This document shows positions 25,250 through 32,892 of a DNA stretch of 64,000 nucleotides, in pieces. The first letter of the stretch is position 1; the number at the start of each line of letters is the position of its first letter. Origin of the DNA: Actinoplanes ianthinogenes (GTDB taxonomy: Bacteria > Actinomycetota > Actinomycetes > Mycobacteriales > Micromonosporaceae); the NCBI RefSeq assembly GCF_018324205.1, contig NZ_AP023356.1, forward strand, positions 9,368,501-9,432,500, read 5' to 3'. The notes beneath the pieces were generated by a model. It made no database searches and was not told the origin of the DNA. It was given only the letters and a program-made list of their open reading frames with translations. The translations under genes and the position numbers were made by a program.

Positions 25250-26868
25250 GGGAGTCGTACACGCCGGTGCTGATCGCCGGCGGCAGCCTCGTCGGACTGT
25301 CGAGCGCGGTGTTCCTGGCCCGGCAGGGCGTGTCGTGCATGCTGGTCGAGCGGCATCCGGGCACGTCGGTGCACCCGCGTGCGGTCGGCTACTACCCGCG
25401 CACGATGGAGCTGCTGCGGCAGGCCGGGCTGGAGGAACGGGCGCTCAAGGCGGCCGCCGGCTTCGCGTCGCACCGCACCCGGGCCGGGGTCGAGTCGCTG
25501 GCCGGGGCCACCCGGTTCAGCCGGACCGAGATGGACGAGGACGACCTCGGCGCGGTCACCCCCTGCCGGTTGCTGCTGCTGACCCAGGACCGGCTGGAGC
25601 CGCTGCTGCGGGAGGAGGCCGAGCACCTCGGCGCGGATCTGCGGTTCGCCACCACGCTCACGTCGTTCACCCAGGACCGGACCGGGGTGGACGCCGAGCT
25701 GTTCGACGAGCAGACCGGGCGGACCTGGCGGATGCGCTCGGACTACCTGATCGGGGCGGACGGGCCGCGCAGCCGGGTGCGGGAGGCACTGGGCATATCG
25801 CGTACCGGAAAGGGTGTCCTGTCGCGGCATGTCAGCATCGCCTTCCACGCGGACCTGGCGGCGGTCCTGGACGGACGGCGGTTCAGCGTCGTGCACGTGG
25901 AGAACGACCAGGTCCGCGGCATCCTGGTGCACGACGACACGCTGCGCGAGGGCACGCTGATCGTCGGGTACGACCCGGAGCGCGGCGAGTCCCTGGACGA
26001 CTTCACCGACCAGCGGTGCGAGCGGCTGGTCCGGGCCGCGATCGGCGTCGCGGACATCGACGTGCGGATCAGGTCGCGGTTCCCGTGGGACATGGCCGAG
26101 TCGACCGCGACCCGCTACGTCGACGCTCGGGTGCTGCTCGCCGGCGACGCCGCGCACGTCATCCCGCCGACCGGCGGTTACGGCGCCAACACCGGCATCG
26201 CCGACGCGCACAACCTGGCCTGGAAACTCGCGGCCGTGCTGGCCGGGACGGCCGGGCCGGAGCTGCTGGACACCTACGACAGCGAGCGGCGCCCGGTCGG
26301 CGCGTTCGCCGCGGCCCAGGGCGCCCTGCAACTCGCGGTCCGCTCCGGCACGGCCACCGCCGAGCAGCGCGCGGCGGCCTTCGACGCGCAGGTGGTGACC
26401 ATGGGGTACGCCTACCCGGCCCCGGGCGACCCCGTCCCGTTCGCGCTCGATCCGGCCGAGCGGACCGCCGAACCGGGCACCCGGGCGCCGCACGTGTGGC
26501 TGCCCGGCGACGGCGGCCAGACCTCCACCCTGGACCTGGTCGGGACCGGCTTCACCCTGCTGACCGCGGGCGACGGCGAGCGGTGGACGACCGCCGCCCG
26601 CGCCGCGGCCGCGGTCACCGGCGTGCCGGTCGAGGCACACGCCATCGACCCCGGCACCCCCGGCTTCACCGGCCGATACGGCCTGGACCCGGGCGGCGCG
26701 GCACTGATCCGCCCGGACGGCTTCGTGGCCCGGCGCTTCCCGGCCGGTTCTGGCGACCCGGCCCGGGAGCTGACCGCCGCGATCCGCAACGTCCTGTTCC
26801 CCGATTCCCCACCGGCACGCGAGCGCGTGCCGGACCGAGCACCCGCATCCCGGGAGGAGACGGCGTGA
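25246..26868 (+). CDS. FAD-dependent aromatic hydroxylase
   Basis: The 540-residue group A hydroxylase has VLIAGGSLVGLSSAVFLARQ, a DG motif GADGPRSRVREAL near 175, and RVLLAGDAAHVIPPTGGYG near 295. It ends in a thioredoxin-like C-terminal domain. It shares PRTMELL and NTGIADAHNLAWKLA with the hydroxylases at 18664 and 27907, so these three are paralogues that probably act at different ring positions. It is coupled by overlap to the genes before and after. One of these oxygenases could perform the Baeyer-Villiger step that leads to a xanthone, but which is unknown. Confidence 0.9.
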   Translation: MRESYTPVLIAGGSLVGLSSAVFLARQGVSCMLVERHPGTSVHPRAVGYYPRTMELLRQAGLEERALKAAAGFASHRTRAGVESLAGATRFSRTEMDEDDLGAVTPCRLLLLTQDRLEPLLREEAEHLGADLRFATTLTSFTQDRTGVDAELFDEQTGRTWRMRSDYLIGADGPRSRVREALGISRTGKGVLSRHVSIAFHADLAAVLDGRRFSVVHVENDQVRGILVHDDTLREGTLIVGYDPERGESLDDFTDQRCERLVRAAIGVADIDVRIRSRFPWDMAESTATRYVDARVLLAGDAAHVIPPTGGYGANTGIADAHNLAWKLAAVLAGTAGPELLDTYDSERRPVGAFAAAQGALQLAVRSGTATAEQRAAAFDAQVVTMGYAYPAPGDPVPFALDPAERTAEPGTRAPHVWLPGDGGQTSTLDLVGTGFTLLTAGDGERWTTAARAAAAVTGVPVEAHAIDPGTPGFTGRYGLDPGGAALIRPDGFVARRFPAGSGDPARELTAAIRNVLFPDSPPARERVPDRAPASREETA

Positions 26869-27914
26869 CCACAACAGACGCGACCGCACCCACAGTCGGG
26901 GTGGACCCCGGTCCACTGATCCGGCTCACCATCGCCGACTGCGGCGCCAAGGTCCTGCACAGCGCCGTGCAGCTGGACGTGTTCACCGCGCTGGCGGACG
27001 GCCCGCTGGACGCCGCGGAGCTGGCCGCGGCCGCGGGGCTGCACCCGCGGCTGGCCGCCGACTTCCTCGACGCGCTCGCCGGGCTGGGGCTGCTGACCCG
27101 CCAGGACGGCCGGTACCGCAACACGCCGCTGGCCGAGGTGTACCTGGTGCAGGGCCGGGACACCTACCTGGGCGGCTTCATCGACCTGACGAACGAGACG
27201 CTGTACGGCACCTGGGGCCGGCTCACCGAGGCGCTGCGCACCGGTGAGCCGCAGCACCTCGACCCGGACAAGGGCGGATTCGTCGGCGACCGGCACGCCG
27301 ACCCGGAGAAGATGAAACGGTTCCTCAAGGGACTGGACGCGTTCAGCGACCGGATGGGCGGGGAGCTGGCCGAGGCCGTCGACTGGCACGGCTACCGGTC
27401 CTTCGTCGACCTGGGCGGCGCCCGCGGCAACCTGGCGGCCGTGCTGGTGAACCGGCACCCGCACCTGGAGGCGACCTGCTACGACCTGCCCCGCACCGGG
27501 CCGATCTTCGACGAGCACGTCGGGCGGCTCGGGCAGACCGGCCGGATCCGGTTCGTCGGCGGGGACTTCTTCGCCGACCCCATCCCGTCGGCCGATGTGA
27601 TCGTTCTCGGCCACATCCTGCACGGCTTCGACGCCGACAAGTCGCGGGAGCTGCTGCGCCGGGTGTACGACGCGGTCCGCCCCGGCGGCGCCGTGCTGAT
27701 CTACGACCGGATGATCGACGACGACCGGAGCAACGCCGACCGGCTGCTCAGCAGCCTGCACATGCGCCTGGTCAGCCGGGACGGCGGCGAGTACCGGATC
27801 GCCGACTGCCGGGACTGGGTCCGCGCGGCCGGCTTCACCGACGGCGGCGCCCGCCCGCTGCTGGGCACACACACCCTGGTCGCCGGACACCGCCCCGGGA
27901 GCCGTCATGAGTGA
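26865..27914 (+). CDS. O-methyltransferase (class I SAM-dependent)
   Basis: The 349-residue O-methyltransferase has an N-terminal dimerisation winged helix (DAAELAAAAGLHPRLAADFL). Its SAM loop is FVDLGGARGNLA, slightly unusual versus the common VDVGGGxG. The catalytic region is VLGHILHGFDADKSRELL. The family includes DnrK, TcmN-OMT and MitM-like enzymes. The GTG at 26865 overlaps the preceding stop (GTGA) behind GGGAGGAG. It is the only clear O-methyltransferase of the cluster and would cap one phenol. Confidence 0.9.
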   Translation: MTTTDATAPTVGVDPGPLIRLTIADCGAKVLHSAVQLDVFTALADGPLDAAELAAAAGLHPRLAADFLDALAGLGLLTRQDGRYRNTPLAEVYLVQGRDTYLGGFIDLTNETLYGTWGRLTEALRTGEPQHLDPDKGGFVGDRHADPEKMKRFLKGLDAFSDRMGGELAEAVDWHGYRSFVDLGGARGNLAAVLVNRHPHLEATCYDLPRTGPIFDEHVGRLGQTGRIRFVGGDFFADPIPSADVIVLGHILHGFDADKSRELLRRVYDAVRPGGAVLIYDRMIDDDRSNADRLLSSLHMRLVSRDGGEYRIADCRDWVRAAGFTDGGARPLLGTHTLVAGHRPGSRHE

Positions 27915-29475
27915 CCGTCACCGTCCGGTGCTGATCGTCGGCGGCGGCCTCACCGGGCTGTCCACCGCCGTGTTCCTGGCCTGGCACGGGGTCGAGGCCA
28001 CCCTGGTCGAACGGCACCCGGGCACCTCCGAGCACCCCAAGGCGCGGGCCATCAACCCGCGCACCATGGAGGTCTTCGGCGCGGTCGGGATGGCCGAGGC
28101 CGTCCGGGCCGGCCGGTCACCGATCTCCGGCAACACCGATCTGGTGCACGTGGAGACCCTGGCCGGGCACGAGCGGGTGCGGATGCCGAGCGCCACGCCG
28201 GAGGCGATCGACCGGATCAGCCCGGCCGGCTGGACGCTGATCGACCAGAACCAGCTGGAGCCGATCCTGCGCCGGCGCGCCGAGCAGGTGGGCGCCGACG
28301 TCCGGTTCGGCACCGAGCTGACCGCGCTCACCCAGACCGCCGACGGCGTACGGGCCACGCTGCGGGAACGCTCGTCCGGCCGGGACTACGAGCTCACCGC
28401 CGACCACCTGGTCGCCGCCGACGGCAGCCGCAGCCCGCTGCGGGCGCTGCTCGGCATCGGGCACCACGGCCCCGGCGTGATCACCGAGCTGGTCAGTTTC
28501 TTCTTCGACGCCGACCTGACCGAGGCGCTGCGCGGGCGGCGGATCATCGCGGCCTACGTCAACAACGCCGAGGTGCGCGGCACGATCATCCCGCTGGACA
28601 ACGACCGGCGCTGGGTGATGAACGTGTCGTACTTCCCGGACCGCGGGCAGCGCGCCGAGGACTTCGACGACGAGCGCTGCACGGCGATCGTGCGCGCCGC
28701 GGTCGGCGTGCCGGACCTGCCGGTCACGATCGCCGGCGGCAGCCGGCCGGGCTGGGACATCTCGGCCCGGGTGGCCGACCGGATGTCCGCCGGGCGGGTG
28801 CTCGTGGCCGGGGACGCGGCCCACGTGATGCCGCCGACCGGGGCGTTCGGGGCCAGCACCGGCATCCAGGACGCGTACAACCTGGCCTGGAAGCTGGCGC
28901 TGGTGCACCGCGGCGTGGCCGGACCGGCCCTGTTGGACAGCTACGACCAGGAGCGGCGGCCGGTGGCCGAGCGGACCGTCGAGCAGGCCATGCTGCGGTT
29001 CGCGATCCGCGAGGGCAAGAAGTACGAGGACGTGGCCGACCGGATGGTCAGCGAGGAGACCATGACGTTCGGCTACTGCTACCCGCGCGGCGCGTTCGTG
29101 CCCGAGCCCGGCACGGACGGCGCGCTGGAGGATCCGGACGCGCCCGGCGGGCGTCCCGGCGCCCGCGCCCCGCACGTCGCCCTCGGCGACACGTCCACGA
29201 TCGACCTGTTCGGCCGCGGGTTCGTGGTGCTGGCGAGCGGCGCCGATCCGGACTGGGCGGCGGCCGCGGCCGGCGCCGGGTCGAAGTTCGGGGTGCCGGT
29301 CGAGGCGCACGTGATCGATCCCGGCGTGCCCGGGTTCGCCGACCGGTACGGCCTGCGCCCCGGCGGCGCGTCGCTGATCCGCCCGGACGGCTTCGTGGCG
29401 TGGCGCACGGCCCGCCGGCCGGCCGACCCGACCGGCGCGCTGACCGAGGCGCTGCGGACGGTCCTCGCCGTCTGA
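27907..29475 (+). CDS. FAD-dependent aromatic hydroxylase
   Basis: The 522-residue flavoprotein has VLIVGGGLTGLSTAVFLAWH, AADGSRSPLRALLG near 175, and RVLVAGDAAHVMPPTGAFG near 300, with a C-terminal thioredoxin-like domain. It is the third member of the PRTMEVF/PRTMELL subfamily in the cluster. It overlaps the O-methyltransferase by eight bases and is the last gene of the 21842-29475 unit, which ends at a hairpin. Its position and cofactor motifs support polyketide ring oxygenation. Confidence 0.9.
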   Translation: MSDRHRPVLIVGGGLTGLSTAVFLAWHGVEATLVERHPGTSEHPKARAINPRTMEVFGAVGMAEAVRAGRSPISGNTDLVHVETLAGHERVRMPSATPEAIDRISPAGWTLIDQNQLEPILRRRAEQVGADVRFGTELTALTQTADGVRATLRERSSGRDYELTADHLVAADGSRSPLRALLGIGHHGPGVITELVSFFFDADLTEALRGRRIIAAYVNNAEVRGTIIPLDNDRRWVMNVSYFPDRGQRAEDFDDERCTAIVRAAVGVPDLPVTIAGGSRPGWDISARVADRMSAGRVLVAGDAAHVMPPTGAFGASTGIQDAYNLAWKLALVHRGVAGPALLDSYDQERRPVAERTVEQAMLRFAIREGKKYEDVADRMVSEETMTFGYCYPRGAFVPEPGTDGALEDPDAPGGRPGARAPHVALGDTSTIDLFGRGFVVLASGADPDWAAAAAGAGSKFGVPVEAHVIDPGVPGFADRYGLRPGGASLIRPDGFVAWRTARRPADPTGALTEALRTVLAV

Positions 29476-29488
29476 GCGCCGCGACCCG

Positions 29489-29520
29489 CAACGGCCCCTC
29501 CCGCCCGGGAGGGGTCGTTG
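29489..29520 (+). terminator. Hairpin terminator
   Basis: A 14-bp stem (CAACGGCCCCTCCC with GGGAGGGGTCGTTG, one wobble) and a GCCC loop lie 14 bases after the hydroxylase stop. It ends the upstream operon just before the SARP-type promoter at 29526. Confidence 0.8.
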
Positions 29521-29525
29521 ATCGT

Positions 29526-29569
29526 TTCCAGCCTCGCTCCAGCCGAGCCCGAGCGCCGCTTGCCAGGGT
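29526..29569 (+). promoter_or_regulatory. SARP-type promoter of the amidotransferase operon
   Basis: The heptamers TTCCAGC (29526), CTCCAGC (29537) and CCCGAGC (29548) are spaced at 11 bp. Nine bases later comes the -10-like CAGGGT (29564-29569), followed by GAGG. The layout is the same as at 35030. It sits between a terminator and the DUF1772 gene start at 29619. Confidence 0.7.
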
Positions 29570-29618
29570 GAGGTCCAGCGCCCGGCCGCCCGGCCGGGGC
29601 GGAGCGGAGGAGGCGCGT

Positions 29619-30080
29619 ATGAGCTTGGTGGACCGGACCCTCACGATGACCGTGCTGACCGGTTCCGGGCTGCTGGCCGGGGTGTTGTTCGCGGTGGCGC
29701 TGAGCGTCGTCCCGGCGCTCGCCGCGATGACCCCGGACCGGTACGTGGCGACCCATCAGCTGCTCGGCCGCCGCTACGACCGGGTCATGCCGTTCATCAA
29801 CCTGGCCTCGTTCGCCTCCGCGGTGACCCTGGCGGCGCGCAGCGACAACGCCGCCCGGACCGCGCTGCTGACCGGCGTCGCGATCGCCCTGGCCGGCGTC
29901 GCCCTGGTCTCCCAGCTGGGCAACGTGCCGATCAACCGGCGGGTCAAGCGCACCGACCCGGCGCGGGTGGACGACTCCTGGCCGGATCCGCGGCGGCGCT
30001 GGCGCGGCTGGAACCTGCTGCGGACCACGTTCGCGGTCACCGCCTGCGTGCTGGCGGCCGCCGCCGTGGTGCAGCCGTGA
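29619..30080 (+). CDS. DUF1772 (anthrone-oxygenase-like) membrane protein
   Basis: The 153-residue protein has four hydrophobic segments and the DUF1772 hallmarks: an N-terminal span GSGLLAGVLFAVALSVVPAL and the conserved QLGNVPINRRVKR before the last span. Fungal DUF1772 proteins such as HypC and MdpH act as anthrone oxygenases, so a role in oxidising an anthrone-like intermediate is plausible. GGAGGAGG precedes the ATG. It is the first gene of the unit driven by the SARP-type promoter at 29526 and overlaps the next gene by four bases. Confidence 0.8.
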   Translation: MSLVDRTLTMTVLTGSGLLAGVLFAVALSVVPALAAMTPDRYVATHQLLGRRYDRVMPFINLASFASAVTLAARSDNAARTALLTGVAIALAGVALVSQLGNVPINRRVKRTDPARVDDSWPDPRRRWRGWNLLRTTFAVTACVLAAAAVVQP

Positions 30081-30556
30081 CCGCCCCGGCGATCGTGCGC
30101 AACGTCCCGGCGCCGCACCAGCAGGACGCGGTGATCCGGGACCGGCTGGCCGGGCCGGCGCCCGGGCCGATGGGGGAGCGGCTGGTGCTGCTGCACTTCC
30201 GCGGCCGGCGTACCGGCCGGGACCTGGAGGTGATCGCCGGGCTGCACCGGATCGACGACCGGCTCTACATCGCCACCGGCAGCCGGTGGCGGCACAACTT
30301 CGCCGGCGGGACGCCCGCGGCCATGACCTGGCGCGGCCGGCGCCGGCCGGTCGAGCTGCGGCTGGTCGAGTCGGACGACACCACGACGGCCGGGTACGCC
30401 CGGCTGATCAGCGCATACGGCCGGACCGACGCGGAACGCCGGCTCGGCATCATCATCAACGTGGAGCGCGCCCCGACCGGCGAGGAGGTCCGTGACGCGG
30501 TCCGCCGCTGCGGCCTGTCGCTGGTCGAGGTGCTCCTGGAGGAGGAATCGGCATGA
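30077..30556 (+). CDS. Split-barrel nitroreductase/DUF385-like protein
   Basis: The 159-residue protein resembles the F420/FMN-binding split-barrel group. LVLLHFRGRRTGRDLEVIAGL is the typical strand-turn (GRRTG/S) of deazaflavin-dependent nitroreductase-like proteins. LYIATGSRWRHNFAGG and a final beta-alpha part follow. Whether it binds F420 or flavin cannot be told. It overlaps both neighbours by four bases, so it is co-translated with the DUF1772 protein and the asparagine-synthetase homologue and probably works in the same steps. Confidence 0.65.
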   Translation: MTAPAIVRNVPAPHQQDAVIRDRLAGPAPGPMGERLVLLHFRGRRTGRDLEVIAGLHRIDDRLYIATGSRWRHNFAGGTPAAMTWRGRRRPVELRLVESDDTTTAGYARLISAYGRTDAERRLGIIINVERAPTGEEVRDAVRRCGLSLVEVLLEEESA

Positions 30557-32397
30557 GCGGACTGGCAGCGTGGGTGGACTTCGGCCGGCAGGACGTGGTG
30601 CACCCGGCGACGGTGCGGGAGATGGCCCGGCGGCTGCGCCATCGCGGCCCGGACGGCGAGGGGGAGTGGTCGGCGCCGCACGTCGCGTTCGCCGTTCAGC
30701 GCCTGGCCGCGGTGGACCCGGCCGGCAGCGCGCAGCCGGCGGTGGCGCCGGACCGGGCCGTCCTGATGCTCGACGGCATGATCTACAACCACGAGGAGCT
30801 GCGCCGCGACCTGCACGGGCGCGGCCACTGGTACCGCGGCGGCGGTGACGCGGAGGTGGCCCTGGCCGCCTATGTGGAGTGGGGCGCCGACTTCGCGTCC
30901 CGGCTGGAGGGCATGTTCGCGATCGTCGTCTGGGACCCGCGCCGGGAGGAGTTGCTGCTGGTCCGCGACCGGCTGGGCGTCAAGCCGCTCTGCTACACCC
31001 GCCGTGACGCGGGACTGATCGTCGGCTCCGAGCCGAAGGCGCTGTTCGCGCACCCGGCGGTCGACCCGGTGGTCGACGCCGACGGGCTGCGGGAGCTGTT
31101 CGCGCACGGCAAGCTGCCCGGCACGACCGTCTTTCAAGACATCTTCGAGGTACGCCCGGGGCACTGCGTCCGGTTCGGCAGCCGTGGCCTCACCCAGCAG
31201 CGCTACTGGAACCTGGAGGCCGCCGAGCACCACGACGACCTGCCGGCCACCGTCGGCACCGTGCGGCGGCTGCTGAGCGACGCGGTCGCCACCCACCGGC
31301 GTGGTGACGTGCCGGTCGACGCCATGCTCTCCGGCGGCATCGACTCCAGCGCGCTGACCGCCCTGGCCGCCCGCCACGACGCCGGGCTGCGGTCGTACTC
31401 GGTGAACTTCGCCGGGTACACCGAGAACTTCGAGCCGCACCCGACGATGCGGGCCACGCCGGACGCGCCGTACGCCGCGATGGTGGCCGAGCACGTCGGC
31501 ACCCGGCACACCGAGATCCTGGTGCACCTGGCCGAGCTGACCGACCCCGGGCTGCACCGGGCCGCGATGGCCGCGCAGGACGCGCCGTCGCCGCTGGGTG
31601 ACATGGACGCCTCGCTGCTGCTGTTCTTCCGGCGGCTGGGCGAGCAGGGCCGCCGGGCGGTGCTCTCCGGGGAGACCGCCGACGAGGTGTTCGACGGCTA
31701 CTTCTGGGCGTACGACCCGCAGCACAGCAACTCGGCGACGTTCCCGTGGGTGTCGTTCGAGCGCGGGCACGACGCGGCCGTCGGGGGGCTCGGCTGCTCG
31801 CTCATCGACCTGTCGCTGCGCAAGGAGCTCGACTTCCTCGGGTACGCCGACGGGCACTACCGGGACGCGCTGGCCGAGGTGTCGCACCTGCCGGGCGCCA
31901 CGCCGCGGGAGCGCCGGGCCCGGGAGGTGACCTATCTGGCGCTGACCCGCTGGGCGCCGACGCATCTGGACCGGGCCGACCGGCTGAGCATGGCCGCCGG
32001 CGTGCAGCTGCGGCCGCCGTTCTGCGACCGCCGCCTGATCGAGTACGTGTACAACGTGCCGGCCGCGCTCAAGCGGGCCGGCGGCCGGGAGAAGGGCCTG
32101 CTGCGCGAGGCGGTGGGCGATCTGCTGCCGGCCCCGGTGCTGGAGCGGCGCAAGAGCGCCTATCCGACAATCCAGGAGTCCGCGTACGGCGCCGCGGTGC
32201 GCAGCCGGTTCGCCGAGCTGGCGAACGACCGCAACGCGGCGGTCGCCCCGCTGCTCGACCCGGCGGCCACCACGGCCGCGCTGGCTGCGGTGACGGCCCC
32301 GGAGGGCGCGTTCGCCTGGGTGGAGCGGGCCAGCATGGAGATGGTCCTGCAACTGGACGCCTGGCTCACCGACTACGCGGTGACGTTGCGGGTGTGA
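30553..32397 (+). CDS. Asparagine-synthetase-type amidotransferase lacking Cys2
   Basis: The 614-residue protein has an N-terminal class II amidotransferase domain (MSGLAAWVDFG, RHRGPDGEGEW, MIYNHEEL, GDAEVALAAY) and a C-terminal AsnB-like synthetase domain with the PPi loop SGGIDSS (260-266). The catalytic N-terminal Cys of MCGI is Ser here, so glutamine hydrolysis should fail and free ammonia or another donor is expected. In lysolipin-, xantholipin- and fredericamycin-type clusters such enzymes amidate the polyketide acid to give a lactam. That is the inferred role. It ends the 29619-32397 operon. Confidence 0.9.
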   Translation: MSGLAAWVDFGRQDVVHPATVREMARRLRHRGPDGEGEWSAPHVAFAVQRLAAVDPAGSAQPAVAPDRAVLMLDGMIYNHEELRRDLHGRGHWYRGGGDAEVALAAYVEWGADFASRLEGMFAIVVWDPRREELLLVRDRLGVKPLCYTRRDAGLIVGSEPKALFAHPAVDPVVDADGLRELFAHGKLPGTTVFQDIFEVRPGHCVRFGSRGLTQQRYWNLEAAEHHDDLPATVGTVRRLLSDAVATHRRGDVPVDAMLSGGIDSSALTALAARHDAGLRSYSVNFAGYTENFEPHPTMRATPDAPYAAMVAEHVGTRHTEILVHLAELTDPGLHRAAMAAQDAPSPLGDMDASLLLFFRRLGEQGRRAVLSGETADEVFDGYFWAYDPQHSNSATFPWVSFERGHDAAVGGLGCSLIDLSLRKELDFLGYADGHYRDALAEVSHLPGATPRERRAREVTYLALTRWAPTHLDRADRLSMAAGVQLRPPFCDRRLIEYVYNVPAALKRAGGREKGLLREAVGDLLPAPVLERRKSAYPTIQESAYGAAVRSRFAELANDRNAAVAPLLDPAATTAALAAVTAPEGAFAWVERASMEMVLQLDAWLTDYAVTLRV

Positions 32398-32447
32398 CCG
32401 GCTCACGGATTGTGACGCCGGAAGGAGCCCGGCAACGATTCACATGA

Positions 32448-32474
32448 GTGTTGTCATGCATATGAAATTGGCAA
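32448..32474. promoter_or_regulatory. MarR-box-like element
   Basis: GTGTTGTCATGCATATGAAA contains GTCATGCATATGA, one base off the core of the MarR palindrome. It shares 14 bases with the element at 15885. It lies between the amidotransferase stop and the hairpin at 32500, about 420 bases before the SARP start, so its target promoter is unclear. Confidence 0.4.
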
Positions 32475-32499
32475 CTCAATGTTGTTGCCGAGCGGTCTC

Positions 32500-32529
32500 G
32501 AGGGGCCGGCGCCGTCGCGCCGGCCCCTC
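32500..32529 (+). terminator. Strong hairpin terminator
   Basis: A perfect 13-bp stem (GAGGGGCCGGCGC with GCGCCGGCCCCTC) and the 4-base loop CGTC lie 103 bases after the amidotransferase stop. It isolates the SARP gene from upstream transcription. Confidence 0.8.
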
Positions 32530-32892
32530 GCCCCGTCCCCGGGCCGGTCCGCTTTGCGCTGCTGGCGGCTGTTGCTGATAGCCCGCTGAAAACGCCGCGC
32601 ATTTCGAAAAGTATTCCTTGCGGAAAGTAAACTGCACGACAGATCGCATTCTTACGGCCTTGCCGAAACGATCGTTAAATGGCGGAGCGACGTCACGCGA
32701 TGTGACGCCAGGCGGTGTGTTGTACATCGCTCTCGGCTCTCTCCAGGCCTCTGACCTGGTAATTCATCGGTTTTTAAATATCTTGGATTTGTGTCGCGGA
32801 CCTGTTCACAGTCGCCCTCCAGCAATCTTCGAGCACTTGTTAGCCCAATGTCCCATGGCTAGTGTGGGTGATGGCCCGCTTGGGGAAGTTCC
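32530..32892 (+). promoter_or_regulatory. SARP gene leader region
   Basis: This non-coding stretch is clearly less GC-rich than the rest, with AT-rich patches around 32580-32680 and 32760-32790. Two features stand out: a 6-bp inverted repeat (32691-32707) and a heptamer pair CTCCAGC (32817) and TTCCGAGC-like TTCGAGC (32828) spaced 11 bp apart, possibly SARP autoregulation. A short open frame from 32618 lacks normal codon bias and is not counted as a gene. Confidence 0.5.
32691..32707. promoter_or_regulatory. Inverted repeat upstream of the SARP gene
   Basis: CGTCAC and GTGACG are separated by five bases, about 190 bases before the SARP start. It may be an operator of an unidentified regulator. 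Confidence 0.4.
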
